A stretch of 64,000 nucleotides of DNA from Vicinamibacterales bacterium (GCA_958296065.1 CATQHX010000011.1:94899-158898); one strand, 5' to 3'. Positions 9,499 through 18,154 are shown, counted from the stretch's first letter. Numbers and translations: made by a program. Notes: a model not told the origin generated them from the sequence alone.

Positions 9499-9814
9499 AT
9501 GGCCGAAGCTCGCAAAATGAGCAAGACCGAGTTGTTCGCGCATTTCGTCGAGCATTTCGCTGCCGTCAACATCAGCCTCAAGCGCGCCGACGCGCGGGAA
9601 TTCTTCTGAAGAGTTGCAGCGGCTGTGCGAGCAACAGCTTCAGGATTGCGGCGAGTTCACGCTGCCCGGCATCGCGAAGCTCGTCTTGCAGAAGCGCGAA
9701 GCGCGGACCGGTCGCAACCCAGCAACCGGGGAAGCCATCGAAATCCCGCCCAAGCAGGTGGTCAAGGCTCGCATCGCGAAGCAGCTCAAGGACGCCGTGC
9801 TCCCCGAAGCGTAA
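9499..9814 (+). pseudogene. HU/IHF-like DNA-binding protein, single frameshift
   Basis: ATG 9499 follows AAGGGGAAA and starts MAEARKMSKTELFAHFVEHF, which runs to a stop at 9607-9609. One frame over, EELQRLCEQQLQDCGEFTLP and then GIAKLVLQKREARTGRNPAT continue to a stop at 9812-9814. Together they make a protein of about 104 residues with the HU fold order (helices, FTLPG turn, basic beta arm with the R-x-G-R-N-P-x-T-G signature). A single extra T near 9607 explains the break. HU proteins bend DNA and compact the nucleoid. A sequencing error is an alternative explanation. Confidence 0.75.
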
Positions 9815-10353
9815 CGTTCCGCCCGGATAGCGGGCGTGGGTGGTCGACTGGCCCTGCACGGCTCCCGTGCTGCTCCGCGCCCGGGGGTTCGTCGCCCGTA
9901 AACGCGGACAGACAAATTGGTCGTGCACACGGGGTGGTGAATGGAATCGCCAAGCTCTTGCTCCAGCACGATAAGCGGCTGTGAGCCACCCCACCCCATC
10001 CTGTCCGCGCCTCTACCCTGTCAACGGTCGTCGGAACGTGAAGGAAGTAAGGAAGTGGACACGTCGTCGACCCGAGCCGCGGCCGTGCATCCAGGAAGTC
10101 GAACAGCGCCCGGGACGCAAAGCCACCGTGCGGCCATGCAGAATACAGTGCCCGGACCGTTGATCATCACTTCGGAGACCGCTCGTCGTCGAGCGCGTCT
10201 TCGAGGCCCGGCAGCAACGGCTTGAGGTCGGTGATGGTCAGCTCCATCTACAACTCTCCGGCCTCGCGGGCGCGGCGGTAGGGCCGCGCCCGCGGGAGTG
10301 AAGTCGAGCTTGAGGTAGCAGCGCCTCGCCGCATCGAGCACGCCCGGCAGGTC
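9815..10353. other. Region without a convincing gene
   Basis: No complete gene is recognised. The minus strand shows short hydrophilic pieces, for example one beginning MELTITDLKPLLPGLEDALD near 10250, without a family assignment. The sequence leads into a direct-repeat pair at 10354-10472. Confidence 0.35.
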
Positions 10354-10472
10354 CGTAACCACGTTCCCCAGCCGAGGGTGGCCATCCTGGTGGCCATCCC
10401 CCACCCATAAGCAAGAGCGGCAGATACAGAAGCACGGTCGTAACCACGTTCCCCAGCCGAGGGTGGCCATCC
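10354..10472. repeat. Two identical 34-bp direct repeats 51 bp apart
   Basis: A 34-nt sequence beginning CGTAACCACGTTCCCCAGCC and ending GAGGGTGGCCATCC occurs at 10354-10387 and again at 10439-10472. The copies are identical over this length. They lie upstream of an integrase C-terminal remnant, so a recombination-site or slippage duplication origin is possible. With only two copies and a 51-bp gap it does not qualify as a CRISPR. Confidence 0.7.
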
Positions 10473-10687
10473 CCCCGAAGATCCCCTGCCCGCCAAGCTG
10501 CTCCCGCCAGGCGGTTCCGGCAAGGGTGAGAACTGCTCCAGCATGGCGCTGCCGGCGTCGGCGAGGATCATCGTCTGGAGCCACTCGCCCATCCCGGTGT
10601 ACTAATATCAGGTCCGGGACGCTGCGGCCGGCGGCCGGGAGGGGAGCGGTGTAGAACTGGAGCATCCCGAGCGGGAACGACAGACCG

Positions 10688-10858
10688 ATGGTCCGCAACC
10701 CGGTCGAGGCGGCCTACGCGAGGTCGGACCTGTTCGAGCTCCGACGGCGGCTCATGAACGACTGGGCCGAGTACATCGAGAACACCAGCCCTGCGCAACC
10801 TCCCGACGCCGAACCAGTACGACAGGGAGTCGGAACGCAGCACCGTGACCCGCGCTGA
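10688..10858 (+). pseudogene. C-terminal remnant of a prophage/island-type tyrosine integrase
   Basis: A 56-codon frame begins MVRNPVEAAYARSDLFELRR and continues RLMNDWAEYIENT. This pattern (EAAYxRxDLFExRRxLMxxWAxY) is the typical last 40 residues of P4-type integrases, after the catalytic tyrosine. The catalytic domain is missing. It suggests that the left boundary of the adjacent ATPase operon was once an integrated island. Confidence 0.55.
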
Positions 10859-10939
10859 ACCGACCCGCTCCCCCTCCGCTTGTAACACCGCCCCCAACGA
10901 GTCAACTGCTCATCTTGAGGTCTGTCGATGCTCCTCTCT

Positions 10940-12193
10940 CTAGTCGTCGCTGGCTTCTTTCTCCAATTCCGGTCGTTCCGTGTAGTCGGCTCGTTGCTCT
11001 TCTGTGATGATGTGCGGTGTAGTCTCGGGGTCGACCCGCAGCATGTCCCATTCTTCGATGGGTGCCCGGATCCGGTGGCGCATTCGCGTCCAGCTCTCGG
11101 CCGCGTTGCGTAGCGGCGTTGCCGGTGGCGCGTCCCAGTCGTACGCCCGACTGTAGATGCCCCGCAGCCGTTCCTGGATTTCCCTGGTGCCCTCTTCGTC
11201 CGACTCCCCGAGTTCGATGCAGGTCTGCTCGATGAACTGCAAGCCCGCTTCGCACGCGGCCCGGAGGTGCTGATGGCGCGGTCGCTCGGCCAGCGTAGCA
11301 GGTGCGGCGGTTTGGTCGCCGCCATCATCTTCGGAACGGATCTTGGCAGCTGCGTAGTCGTCGGTTATGGCGCCCACCACGACGATCTCCGGGGCCGGCG
11401 CCGACTCGTCGATCCCCATCCATCTGGCCAGTGCGGCGTACGAACGTGCCCGTTGGAGTCGCGAGTACTGTCCGATCAGCTCCAGTTCGTCGAGCAACAG
11501 CACCCATCCTCGATGGCGTGCGCGGATGAAGTCGGCCGCGAAGCGTGTGCGTTGGCGCGGCAGTTCGTGCGCCTTGGGGCCTCTGCACGGCACGTCCCGG
11601 TGGTCCGGCATCCGCTTGAGGGCGTCTCGCACGTCCGAGACTCGGAGCTTCTCGCCACTCCACCATCCCTCGATGCTCGTTCGCAGGGCGGCGTCCCACT
11701 CGTCCTCGTACACCCGTAGCGTCGCTGCGAACATCGTTGCCAGCTCGCCGCGTTGTGCCTTCTGCTCGGTGCGTCGCAGCAGCTCTCCAGCCGCGGCCTG
11801 CTGCCACCAGTTGCCGCTGCAAAGCTCCTCGAACAGTGGTCCGGCGCGCCTCGGCACCTTGGCTCTGCGCGCAGCCTCCTGGAAGACCCGTGCGTCGTCG
11901 TAGAACGGCGTTTCCTTGCTGATCGTCACTCTGCTGCACACGAAGCCCTCGTTGAGGGCGAGCTGTTCAAGGTAGTTCAGCAGGTGCGACTTGCCGCTGC
12001 CGAAGCCCCCGGACACCAGCATTCCCCGGCACCTTGGCCCGTCATTCGGAGCGGGCATCCCCGCTTCCTTGGAGAGCAGGCTACGGAAGTGCTGCTCGGC
12101 GTCCGGCTGGTTACAGCCGAGTTCCGTGACAACCTCTTCGTTAGGTACCCCGCATCGTAGAGCCTCGATCGCCTTGCGGGCCTTGATGTCCAT
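10940..12193 (-). CDS. BrxD-like/DUF2791-type P-loop ATPase
   Basis: A 417-residue protein. It begins MDIKARKAIEALRCGVPNEE, and the Walker A motif GGFGSGKSH lies in RGMLVSGGFGSGKSHLLNYL at about residue 60. VCSRVTISKETPFYDD follows, then a Walker B LLLDELELIGQYSRLQRARS near residue 240. These match ATP-binding proteins of the DUF2791/BrxD group found in BREX and related anti-phage loci. The C-terminus is acidic and helical. It is the last gene of a three-gene minus-strand operon with the coiled-coil protein (13189-14007) and a second, degenerate ATPase (12237-13192). No helicase, methylase or PglZ partner remains next to it: downstream is an integrase remnant, so the locus is probably a partial defence system. 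A role in DNA or phage sensing is inferred from family only. Confidence 0.7.
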   Translation of the reverse strand: MDIKARKAIEALRCGVPNEEVVTELGCNQPDAEQHFRSLLSKEAGMPAPNDGPRCRGMLVSGGFGSGKSHLLNYLEQLALNEGFVCSRVTISKETPFYDDARVFQEAARRAKVPRRAGPLFEELCSGNWWQQAAAGELLRRTEQKAQRGELATMFAATLRVYEDEWDAALRTSIEGWWSGEKLRVSDVRDALKRMPDHRDVPCRGPKAHELPRQRTRFAADFIRARHRGWVLLLDELELIGQYSRLQRARSYAALARWMGIDESAPAPEIVVVGAITDDYAAAKIRSEDDGGDQTAAPATLAERPRHQHLRAACEAGLQFIEQTCIELGESDEEGTREIQERLRGIYSRAYDWDAPPATPLRNAAESWTRMRHRIRAPIEEWDMLRVDPETTPHIITEEQRADYTERPELEKEASDD

Positions 12194-12236
12194 GACGCAG
12201 GCTGTTCCCTCCCCGTCGCTTTTCGTACCGACCTCG

Positions 12237-13192
12237 TCAGCTCACGTTCACCAGTGCGGCTGCCCGGTTCTGTCTCTGTTCGTCCCTGACGTCGTTCATG
12301 ATCCGCATCGCGAGGGCCTGGTACTCGCGGTAGCTCCGCTTTCCAGCTTGTACGAACGCGGAGTCCGTCGTCACGACGAGAGCAGTCCCGGCAGCCGGTC
12401 GATGTCGTCGATCAGTTCGCGCAGGACTTCGTAGTGGTCAAGGACCATCATGCGCGTGTAGTACTTGAGACCGTCCTTCGGGTTGGGCGTGGTCAGTACC
12501 CGCCGGTTGTCGAGGAGCACGATCAACCCAGCCTGTCCGCAGTCCCGCAGCCAGTGCAGCGTTGACTCGAACATGCCGCGCGCGGTCGTCCGGTCGATTG
12601 TGCCGTAGATGAAGAAGGGCCGTACGACGCTCGCCCGCTTCTCCCGCCCGGTCAGCCAATCGAGGACGGGACCTGCGGTGTAGGGGGCGCCGTCGGTGGC
12701 GTTCTCCGCCCTGCAAAGCTCCGTCATGGCGACACGGAAGTTGCGCGTCATGGATCTGCGCCGGTAGACCTGCGCGGAGATTTGCTTCTGCACTTCCTGC
12801 ACGACTTCCTGCCGAGTGATACGGTTCTTCTTCGTCAGGGATCCGAACAGGTCGTCATTGCCCACCGTCGCGATTTCTTCTGTCGCGAGGCTGGCGTCGG
12901 CGGCGAGCCGCAAGATCCGTTCGCGGACGAAGCCGCGCCAATCGAGCTGAGCAGCGATCTGGCAGTACAAGTCCTGTGGCATGTGCGCCCGGAAGTCCTC
13001 GGCCCGCAGCGTCACGGTGGCGTAGTTGCGCCGTGCCCCGGCCGCGAGGAGCGACGTGGCCAAACGGTCGGCTGCCTCTGCTTCGCATACCGCGAACTTG
13101 ACGGCGCTACCTCCCTGCGGGATGTACTCGCTGAGGTACTCCCCGTCCAGGAACTCTGTCCATTCCGCCGCGGGGATCGTGCCACCTGTCAT
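12237..13192 (-). pseudogene. Degenerate DUF2791-like ATPase lacking Walker motifs, with a 2-nt frameshift near its end
   Basis: ATG 13192 overlaps the stop of the upstream gene (ATGA). The protein begins MTGGTIPAAEWTEFLDGEYL, then has SEYIPQGGSAVKFAVCEAEA where family members have a P-loop; no GxGxGKT is present. RLATSLLAAGARRNYATVTL matches the strand and helix after Walker A. GLIVLLDNRRVLTT occupies the Walker B position but with NRR instead of ELE. The frame stops at 12371 after DRLPGLLSS; shifting by two bases gives VVTTDSAFVQAGKRSYREYQ and ALAMRIMNDVRDEQRQNRAA to a stop at 12237, the expected C-terminus. The 273-residue product may still be made. A catalytically dead partner of the active ATPase is the simplest reading. 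Confidence 0.6.
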
Positions 13193-14007
13193 GCCGGGTC
13201 TCCGAATCGGATTCCGAAGTACGTGATTTCGCGCCCTCCAGGGGCTATGAACGTCAGTACTCGAGAGCGGTTCTTCGTTCCGGTGGATCCGACCAACCGC
13301 ATGCGATTGCCCTTGCGTGTCTTGGTTGTCCCGGAGGTATCCAGGCGGTACAGATCGCGCGCGAAGTCGATCCGCTGGTAGTCGCGCTGGGTACCCGGCA
13401 ACGCAGTCATCAACTCGTAGATGTCGGCCAGCGATACCACCGGCACAGGAGCGCCCCCCGCTGCCAGGCTGGGTGCGTCCCGCCTGACGATGCGGCGGTA
13501 CACCTTGTGCAGTGCTTCGAGGAACGCCTCACTCTTCGACGCGGACGCGACGGGACGTTTCTGGCGCTTCAGCAGTTCCGCCGTCAGCGCGCTCGGACGG
13601 ATCGACTTCCACGCCCTGCCGTCGATCGTTACCCGGCGCGTTTCGGTGTTTACGCGCACGATCGACGGGTGGCACAGTAGCTGTCCCTCGTGCGGCAACG
13701 CTTCGCCGCCCGCACTCGTGACTTGTCGCGTAATCTCTTCGAGGTACCCGCTACCCAGCCGATCGCCAACGGTCTTCTCGCATGCCTGAACCGCGGCGAC
13801 CAGCGCCTCGCCTGTGCGGTCGAGATCCCGGCGTGCCGCGCGGAGCTTGTCAGTGGCCGTGTTCAGTGTCTTCAGGTCCCCGGACGCGGCCGCCTTGGTC
13901 GCGCGGCGGGTTTCGGCGGCGACGGTCCTCGCCACCCTGTTCAACGCTTCCGTGCCGGCATCAAGCGCGCGGAAGGACTCTTCGATGGTGGCGGTTGTCT
14001 CTTCCAC
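13189..14007 (-). CDS. Coiled-coil protein, first gene of the BREX-like ATPase operon
   Basis: A 272-residue protein, family not recognised. GTG 14007 is chosen because GGGAGGG lies seven bases upstream; an in-frame GTG at 14040 has no such site. Residues 1-100 are Ala/Arg/Glu-rich heptad-like helix (EESFRALDAGTEALNRVART). The C-terminal half is a mixed alpha/beta domain ending FIAPGGREITYFGIRFGDPA. The stop codon overlaps the start of the next gene by four bases, so translational coupling is likely. By position it could be the sensor or adaptor of the operon. Confidence 0.6.
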   Translation of the reverse strand: MEETTATIEESFRALDAGTEALNRVARTVAAETRRATKAAASGDLKTLNTATDKLRAARRDLDRTGEALVAAVQACEKTVGDRLGSGYLEEITRQVTSAGGEALPHEGQLLCHPSIVRVNTETRRVTIDGRAWKSIRPSALTAELLKRQKRPVASASKSEAFLEALHKVYRRIVRRDAPSLAAGGAPVPVVSLADIYELMTALPGTQRDYQRIDFARDLYRLDTSGTTKTRKGNRMRLVGSTGTKNRSRVLTFIAPGGREITYFGIRFGDPA

Positions 14008-14273
14008 TTGGCGCCCTCCCTGGGCACGGACGGCGAGCACTGGTCGTCACAGATATTGCTCCGAGCACGGGCCGGCTAGAATCGCCGCCCACAGGACGCC
14101 TGCGCCAGCACCGATACACCGCCATTTAGAGCATAACATGTCGCTGCCACGCGAGGTGGGGGAGGGCCTGGGGTGCACGTCAGGAAAGTGAGGGGATTCG
14201 TTCCGGGGTAAAGGACAAGGCTTGATCGGCCGATAGCTGGCAGTGGATGGACTGTCAGCACGAGGACCCGATC

Positions 14274-14790
14274 ATGCCCGATGAACAGATTGCGGCGCTG
14301 GAACGCCAACACGCACACCTTCGCAGTCAATTCGCCTCCATCGGCGAGATGCGCTCCGGTTCGCTGACCGAGCGCTTCCGACCCTGCGGCAAGCCCTGGT
14401 GTCACTGCGCCAAGCCAGGCGACTCCGGGCACGGGCCGGTCCTGTCGCTGACGCGCAAGCAGGCCGGCAAGACGGTCACACGCATCATCCCGGCCCACGC
14501 CGGGTCGGAGACGCAGGCGCGGCTCGCCGAGTATCGCCGCTTCCGGCAATTGTCGAAGCTGTTCATCGAGGTCAACGATGCCCTGAGCGAGGCGCGGCTG
14601 GCGACCGACAGCGCAGTAAAAAAAACCGCAGACCGCGGTGCTCGCCAAGTCGCTGGCGGCCGAAGCGACACGTGAGATCGAGCGGCTGCTGGGGGCCGAC
14701 GCGACGCAGACGCTGGGCGACTTCGAGGCGGCCGAGACGGCGGTGCGCACCGCCGTCCTCGCAGTGGCGGCCGCGGGAGCAGGTCCAGCG
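14274..14790 (+). pseudogene. ISKra4-like element remnant: DUF6788 ORF plus transposase N-terminus
   Basis: ATG 14274 starts MPDEQIAALERQHAHLRSQF, and the ORF contains [20 protein letters not shown] (Cys-rich motif of DUF6788 proteins) and [19 protein letters not shown]. At a run of eight A residues (about 14617-14624) the frame can shift to [20 protein letters not shown] and [20 protein letters not shown], the N-terminus seen in ISKra4-type transposases. At about 14790 the sequence changes into the oppositely oriented recombinase, so nearly all of the transposase is lost. Confidence 0.55.
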
Positions 14791-15608
14791 GGCTCGCGGT
14801 CGAGCAGACCTTGGTGGTCGCGACCCGCAAGTAGCGCGAGGTGGTCTGCAGACTCCGATGCCCGAGCAGGAGCTGAATGGTACGCAGATCGGTGCCGGCC
14901 TCGAGCAGGTGGACCGCGAAGGCATGGCGAAGTAAATGTGGCGTGACGGCCTTGGCAAGACGCGCGCGCCGGGCGGCGATGCGGCACGCAAGCTGGACCG
15001 CGCTGCGCGTGATGGGCGCCTCGGGGCGCTCGCCGGGGAAGAGCCAGTGCCGGGGCCGTTGGACTTTTCCACCAGGCGCGCAGAACCGCCAGCAGCTTCG
15101 GCGAGAGCATCACGTAGCGGTCCTTCTGACCCTTGCCCTTCGCGATGCGCAGCACCATCCGTTCGCTGTCGATGGCGGACACGGTGAGGGCAATGGCCTC
15201 GGAGACGCGCAGGCCGGCGGCGTAGCAGGTGGTCAGGATGGCGCGATGCTTCGCGGGCTTGACCGCGTCGAGAAACTGGACCACTTCCCGCGGGCTGAGC
15301 ACGACCGGCAGAGACTGCGGCTTCTTCGGCGCGGGGATCACGTCGTCGAAGGGCCACTGCTTCTGAAGCGTGACCCGATAGAGGAAGCGCAGCGCCGCCA
15401 CGGTGACGAGCAGCGAGCCCGTTGCCAAGCCGCGTTCGGTGGCCAGGTAGACCTGGTAGGCGCGGATCTGCTCGGGGCCGAGGCGCTCGGGTGACCGGTC
15501 GAAGTAGCGGGCGAACCGCGCGACGGTCTCGACGTACGTGCGTTGGGTGAACGGCGACAGCCGCCGCACCTGCATGTCTTCGAGCATGCGTTGACGAAGC
15601 GATGTCAT
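14780..15608 (-). pseudogene. Tyrosine recombinase (XerC/D-like), internally frameshifted
   Basis: The start at 15608 gives MTSLRQRMLEDMQVRRLSPF, a SAM-like core-binding domain (YVETVARFARYFDRSPERLG), then LTTCYAAGLRVSEAIALTVS (the Arg I region) and [15 protein letters not shown]. The frame then breaks near 15070. Another minus frame gives [40 protein letters not shown] (the catalytic RxxH, H and Y region). This arrangement is that of recombinases that accompany IS91-like and other transposons. Deletion around 15060 removed part of the middle, and the end is fused to the ISKra4 remnant. Probably inactive. Confidence 0.7.
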
Positions 15609-15787
15609 CTGACGCTCCTTTGCGAAGGGCCTGGGGGATTCCAGGCGCTCGCCGAGCAGCGTAGGTGAGGCTCACGAGGAGCTGCGGCGGTCGGACGATC
15701 TGGCCGGACGCGTCAGGGGCGGCGGGTCGACTGAGCGCCTACCGCCGTGGCGGTTTCGTTCAAGATCTGAAATGTTGTGTTTCCTGA

Positions 15788-15851
15788 TATGTTGCGTAGA
15801 GGGTGCAAGGCCTTTTGAAATCAGGGCTTTTGCCTCAACTCACGCAACATA
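15788..15851. repeat. 10-bp perfect inverted repeat between two recombinase fragments
   Basis: TATGTTGCGT at 15788-15797 and ACGCAACATA at 15842-15851 are exact reverse complements separated by 44 bp. A related ATGTTGTGTT lies just upstream near 15773. The pair is AT-richer than its surroundings and lies between two tyrosine recombinase remnants, consistent with a transposon end or recombinase core site. Confidence 0.55.
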
Positions 15852-15862
15852 ATGGATAGACC

Positions 15863-16135
15863 TCATAGCGTTCGGAGGAAGGCCATGATGCCGGCATCCC
15901 GCTTCCAGGCCCGGGTACCCTCAGATTCCGCCTGATCGCAAAGCGCGATCGCTCTCGCCTTGGTCTCGAAATCGATTTCGGCGTAGATGTTGGTCGTGTC
16001 GAGCTTGACGTGGCCGAGCCATGCCCGAATCGCGTCTCGTCCTCCGGCGGCGTGCATCTTCTTGAGGATTTTTGCCAGTTCTGTCACCGTACGCATCAGT
16101 TCGCTCCTCGTCAGCATCTGGATCCATCCGCGCAT
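15863..16135 (-). pseudogene. Tyrosine recombinase C-terminal fragment
   Basis: The minus frame includes IRAWLGHVKLDTTNIYAEID followed by FETKARAIALCDQAE. This is the GHxxLxxTxxYAEID block with the catalytic tyrosine, as in recombinases of RIT-like trios and related transposons. The upstream part (MRGWIQMLTRSELMRTVTEL) belongs to the same family region but the arginine-containing HxxR block between them is missing, so the fragment is not functional. Confidence 0.6.
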
Positions 16136-16139
16136 CGAT

Positions 16140-16450
16140 CATTCGACAGGAGTCCGGTCCCTCCCCGCGTCGATCTCGTACCGTGCACGCCGATCACGTA
16201 CGGGATCGGCGTGCACGGGGAACGGACGCGTTCACGTTCACGTAAACTGATCGCGAATGCGGGTCCACACGCGTACTGGAAACGCCACGCGAAAACGGAC
16301 GCGTCGCGCACCTGGGTCGGGGGCACGAAGACGGACGCGCCATGCACCTGGATCGCGCCCGCAAAACGGACGCGTGCGTGCTAGTATACGGATATGGATC
16401 ACGTGCACGGATCGGCACGCGGTACACGGAGCGACTTGGCGACCGGGAGA
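16140..16450. other. Non-coding stretch with recurring CGGACGCG words
   Basis: No gene is recognised. The word CGGACGCG recurs about four times between 16220 and 16375, with GTGCACGG-type palindromic words between. An AT-richer TAGTATACGGATATG lies at about 16382, a possible promoter element without clear downstream gene because the IS630 insertion follows at 16451. Confidence 0.4.
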
Positions 16451-16461
16451 CTAGTGGTCCG

Positions 16462-17157
16462 TCACATCACAATCTTCGGGTAGACGGACTTGAGTTTACA
16501 GCGAGCATCGTCGACCCTCATCTGCCAGTCGACACCGCGTTGGGTGCCATTGATGTCGCTGGACCACGCCGACACTTCGCCGTGCAGCGTCTCCAGGTCG
16601 CCGATGCGGCGTTCCCGCAGGCATTGGCGCGTCATGGCACTGAGCTCGTTCTCCGCGATGTTCAGCCAACTCCCGTGTTTCGGCGTGTAGCAGAACTCGA
16701 GGCGACGAACCAGTTCTCGTGCCCGCACCGGCTCGAACACTTCGTAGAAGGCACCCTTCGTGTGCGTGTTGAGGTTGTCGCACACCAGGGTGACCTTCGG
16801 GCACTCGGCGTAGCGGCCCTCCAGCAGGCCGGCGACCTCCACCGCCCAATCGGCCTTCGTACGCCGGGCTCGGGCCGTCGCCTGCCGCCAACCCGCCAGC
16901 GGTTCGCTGAACAGGAAGACCGAGGCCGTGCCGGCCCGTTCGTACTCGTAGTCGACGCGTCGGGGACGCGCCTTCGTGGCGGCCACCGGCGGGCGCGTTT
17001 CCTTGACCAGTTGCACCGGCTGCTCATCCATGCACACGACGGGGCAATCCGGGTCGTAGGGCTGCTGGTACAGATCCAGGACCTGTTCCATGTGCGCCAC
17101 GAACTCGGCATCGGTCTCCGGCGGGATCACCCAGTACTCGATTCTCCGCCGGGTCAT
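16462..17157 (-). CDS. IS630-family transposase, catalytic DDE ORF
   Basis: The frame overlaps the end of the N-terminal ORF and its own ATG is at 17157, giving 231 residues. Catalytic motifs are VVCMDEQPVQLV (first Asp), LVCDNLNTHT (second Asp) and HGSWLNIAENELSAM (Glu), the DDE set of IS630/Tc1 enzymes. It is probably made mainly as a fusion by minus-one frameshifting at the A7C run. Confidence 0.8.
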   Translation of the reverse strand: MTRRRIEYWVIPPETDAEFVAHMEQVLDLYQQPYDPDCPVVCMDEQPVQLVKETRPPVAATKARPRRVDYEYERAGTASVFLFSEPLAGWRQATARARRTKADWAVEVAGLLEGRYAECPKVTLVCDNLNTHTKGAFYEVFEPVRARELVRRLEFCYTPKHGSWLNIAENELSAMTRQCLRERRIGDLETLHGEVSAWSSDINGTQRGVDWQMRVDDARCKLKSVYPKIVM

Positions 17158-17600
17158 CTCGTTTTTTTCAGCGTCCGCCGGATCGTTTCGTGGCTGACCG
17201 ACTCGACGACCCCCAACTCGACGACACGGCGCGCCAACAGCCGCAACGACCAGTTCGCGTAGCCCTTCGGGGGCGACCCCAGACGCAGGGCGATGACCTG
17301 CGCCTCCTGTTCGCCGTCGAGCAGCTTGAGGCCCGGGGGCAACGCCTGCCGTTGGCGTTCCAGCGCCCGCTCGAATCCTTCCAGCACGCAACGTTGGCGA
17401 ATGTTCTCGACCGTCTTGGTGCGACACGAAAAGGCATCGGCAATCTGCTGGTCGGTCCACCCCGGTCCGTCCGCATCGGCCTTCAAGAGAATCTGAGCGC
17501 GGCGCACCTTCTCGCTGCTCCCCTTGAGCTTGCGGACCGTCTGTCGACAGATCTCGCGTTCCTGGGCGGTGAGTCGAACGATGTACTTTTTCTCCGGCAT
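17154..17600 (-). CDS. IS630-family transposase, N-terminal ORF
   Basis: A 148-residue protein starting MPEKKYIVRLTAQEREICRQ, with helix-turn-helix regions (TDQQIADAFSCRTKTVENIR) that bind the terminal repeats. It ends RRTLKKTR at a TGA at 17154. The end of the frame contains seven A residues followed by C (AAAAAAAC on the minus strand, about 17160-17167), a slippery site. A minus-one shift there joins it to the catalytic ORF. Confidence 0.8.
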   Translation of the reverse strand: MPEKKYIVRLTAQEREICRQTVRKLKGSSEKVRRAQILLKADADGPGWTDQQIADAFSCRTKTVENIRQRCVLEGFERALERQRQALPPGLKLLDGEQEAQVIALRLGSPPKGYANWSLRLLARRVVELGVVESVSHETIRRTLKKTR

Positions 17601-17670
17601 GAAAGCTGTCTCGGCTTGAGATCAGCTTCCCGATAGTCCTAATGTTGACACGTGACGGACCACTAGGGCG

Positions 17671-17895
17671 ATGAGTGACTTCAAGCAGGTCAAGATGGGC
17701 GTAACGGAGCGCCAGCTTGACGACATGCGCTTCATCAAGGAGGTGTACAGCCTCCCCAACGAGGCGTCTGCCGTTGGTACGGCGCTGGCTGTCACGCGAT
17801 CGCTTGCGGAGCGCGTGAAGCGGCGGCATGGCCGACTAGTTCTCCACAACAACGACGGGACGCGGCAGGAGATCCGCATTCCTGCCGGAACGTGA
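17671..17895 (+). CDS. Small RHH-like hypothetical protein
   Basis: A 74-residue protein from ATG 17671, four bases after the IS630 end; an original promoter was probably displaced by the insertion. The text KMGVTERQLDDMRFIKEVYS and ASAVGTALAVTRSLAERVKR ends in GRLVLHNNDGTRQEIRIP. The pattern of helix, helix and a terminal beta-strand resembles small ribbon-helix-helix-like or DUF proteins from plasmids. The function is unknown. Confidence 0.5.
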   Translation: MSDFKQVKMGVTERQLDDMRFIKEVYSLPNEASAVGTALAVTRSLAERVKRRHGRLVLHNNDGTRQEIRIPAGT

Positions 17896-17898
17896 TCG

Positions 17899-18154
17899 AT
17901 GGCCGCCGACGACGAGCAGAGCCTCGGCGATGCGACTGAGGCCGCGGGGCTAGAGTTCGTCGACGCCTACAGGGGTGATGCGCGATTCTACCGGATAATC
18001 GCAATACTCCCTCGGAATCGCAATCTCGCTCTCCATCGTTTGCTCGCTGGTGGCTGTGCTTTGCGGCAACGCGGTCCCCAATGGCATCACGGCAATCGGT
18101 TCGGCAGCCGTCGGCGCGCTGGCTGGCATATTCACAGCCACGTCTCGCGGCTGA
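17899..18154 (+). pseudogene. Small membrane protein remnant
   Basis: ATG 17899, four bases after the previous stop, opens MAADDEQSLGDATEAAGLEF. After about 18000 a different frame becomes protein-like: SLGIAISLSIVCSLVAVLCG, then ITAIGSAAVGALAGIFTATS and a stop at 18152. Two hydrophobic segments suggest a small membrane protein. A frameshift near 18000 separates the two parts. Confidence 0.4.

Larger units (their letters stand above)
16451..17666 (-). mobile_element. Complete IS630-family insertion sequence
   Basis: Terminal inverted repeats CTAGTGGTCCGTCAC at 16451 and its complement ending at 17666 agree over 15 bases. Both ends carry the TA (within CTAG) expected from IS630-type TA target duplication. 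Inside are two overlapping minus-strand ORFs that together form one DDE transposase. The terminal repeats and both ORFs look intact, so this is among the younger insertions in the window. Confidence 0.85.

Noticed and set aside
10354..10472. Possible two-repeat mini-CRISPR
   Set aside because: Only two copies, a 51-bp gap and no leader or cas gene; treated as a direct repeat.
12782..13381. Plus-strand ORF opposite the ATPase operon
   Set aside because: Shadow of the minus-strand genes, with no family signature and poor codon pattern.
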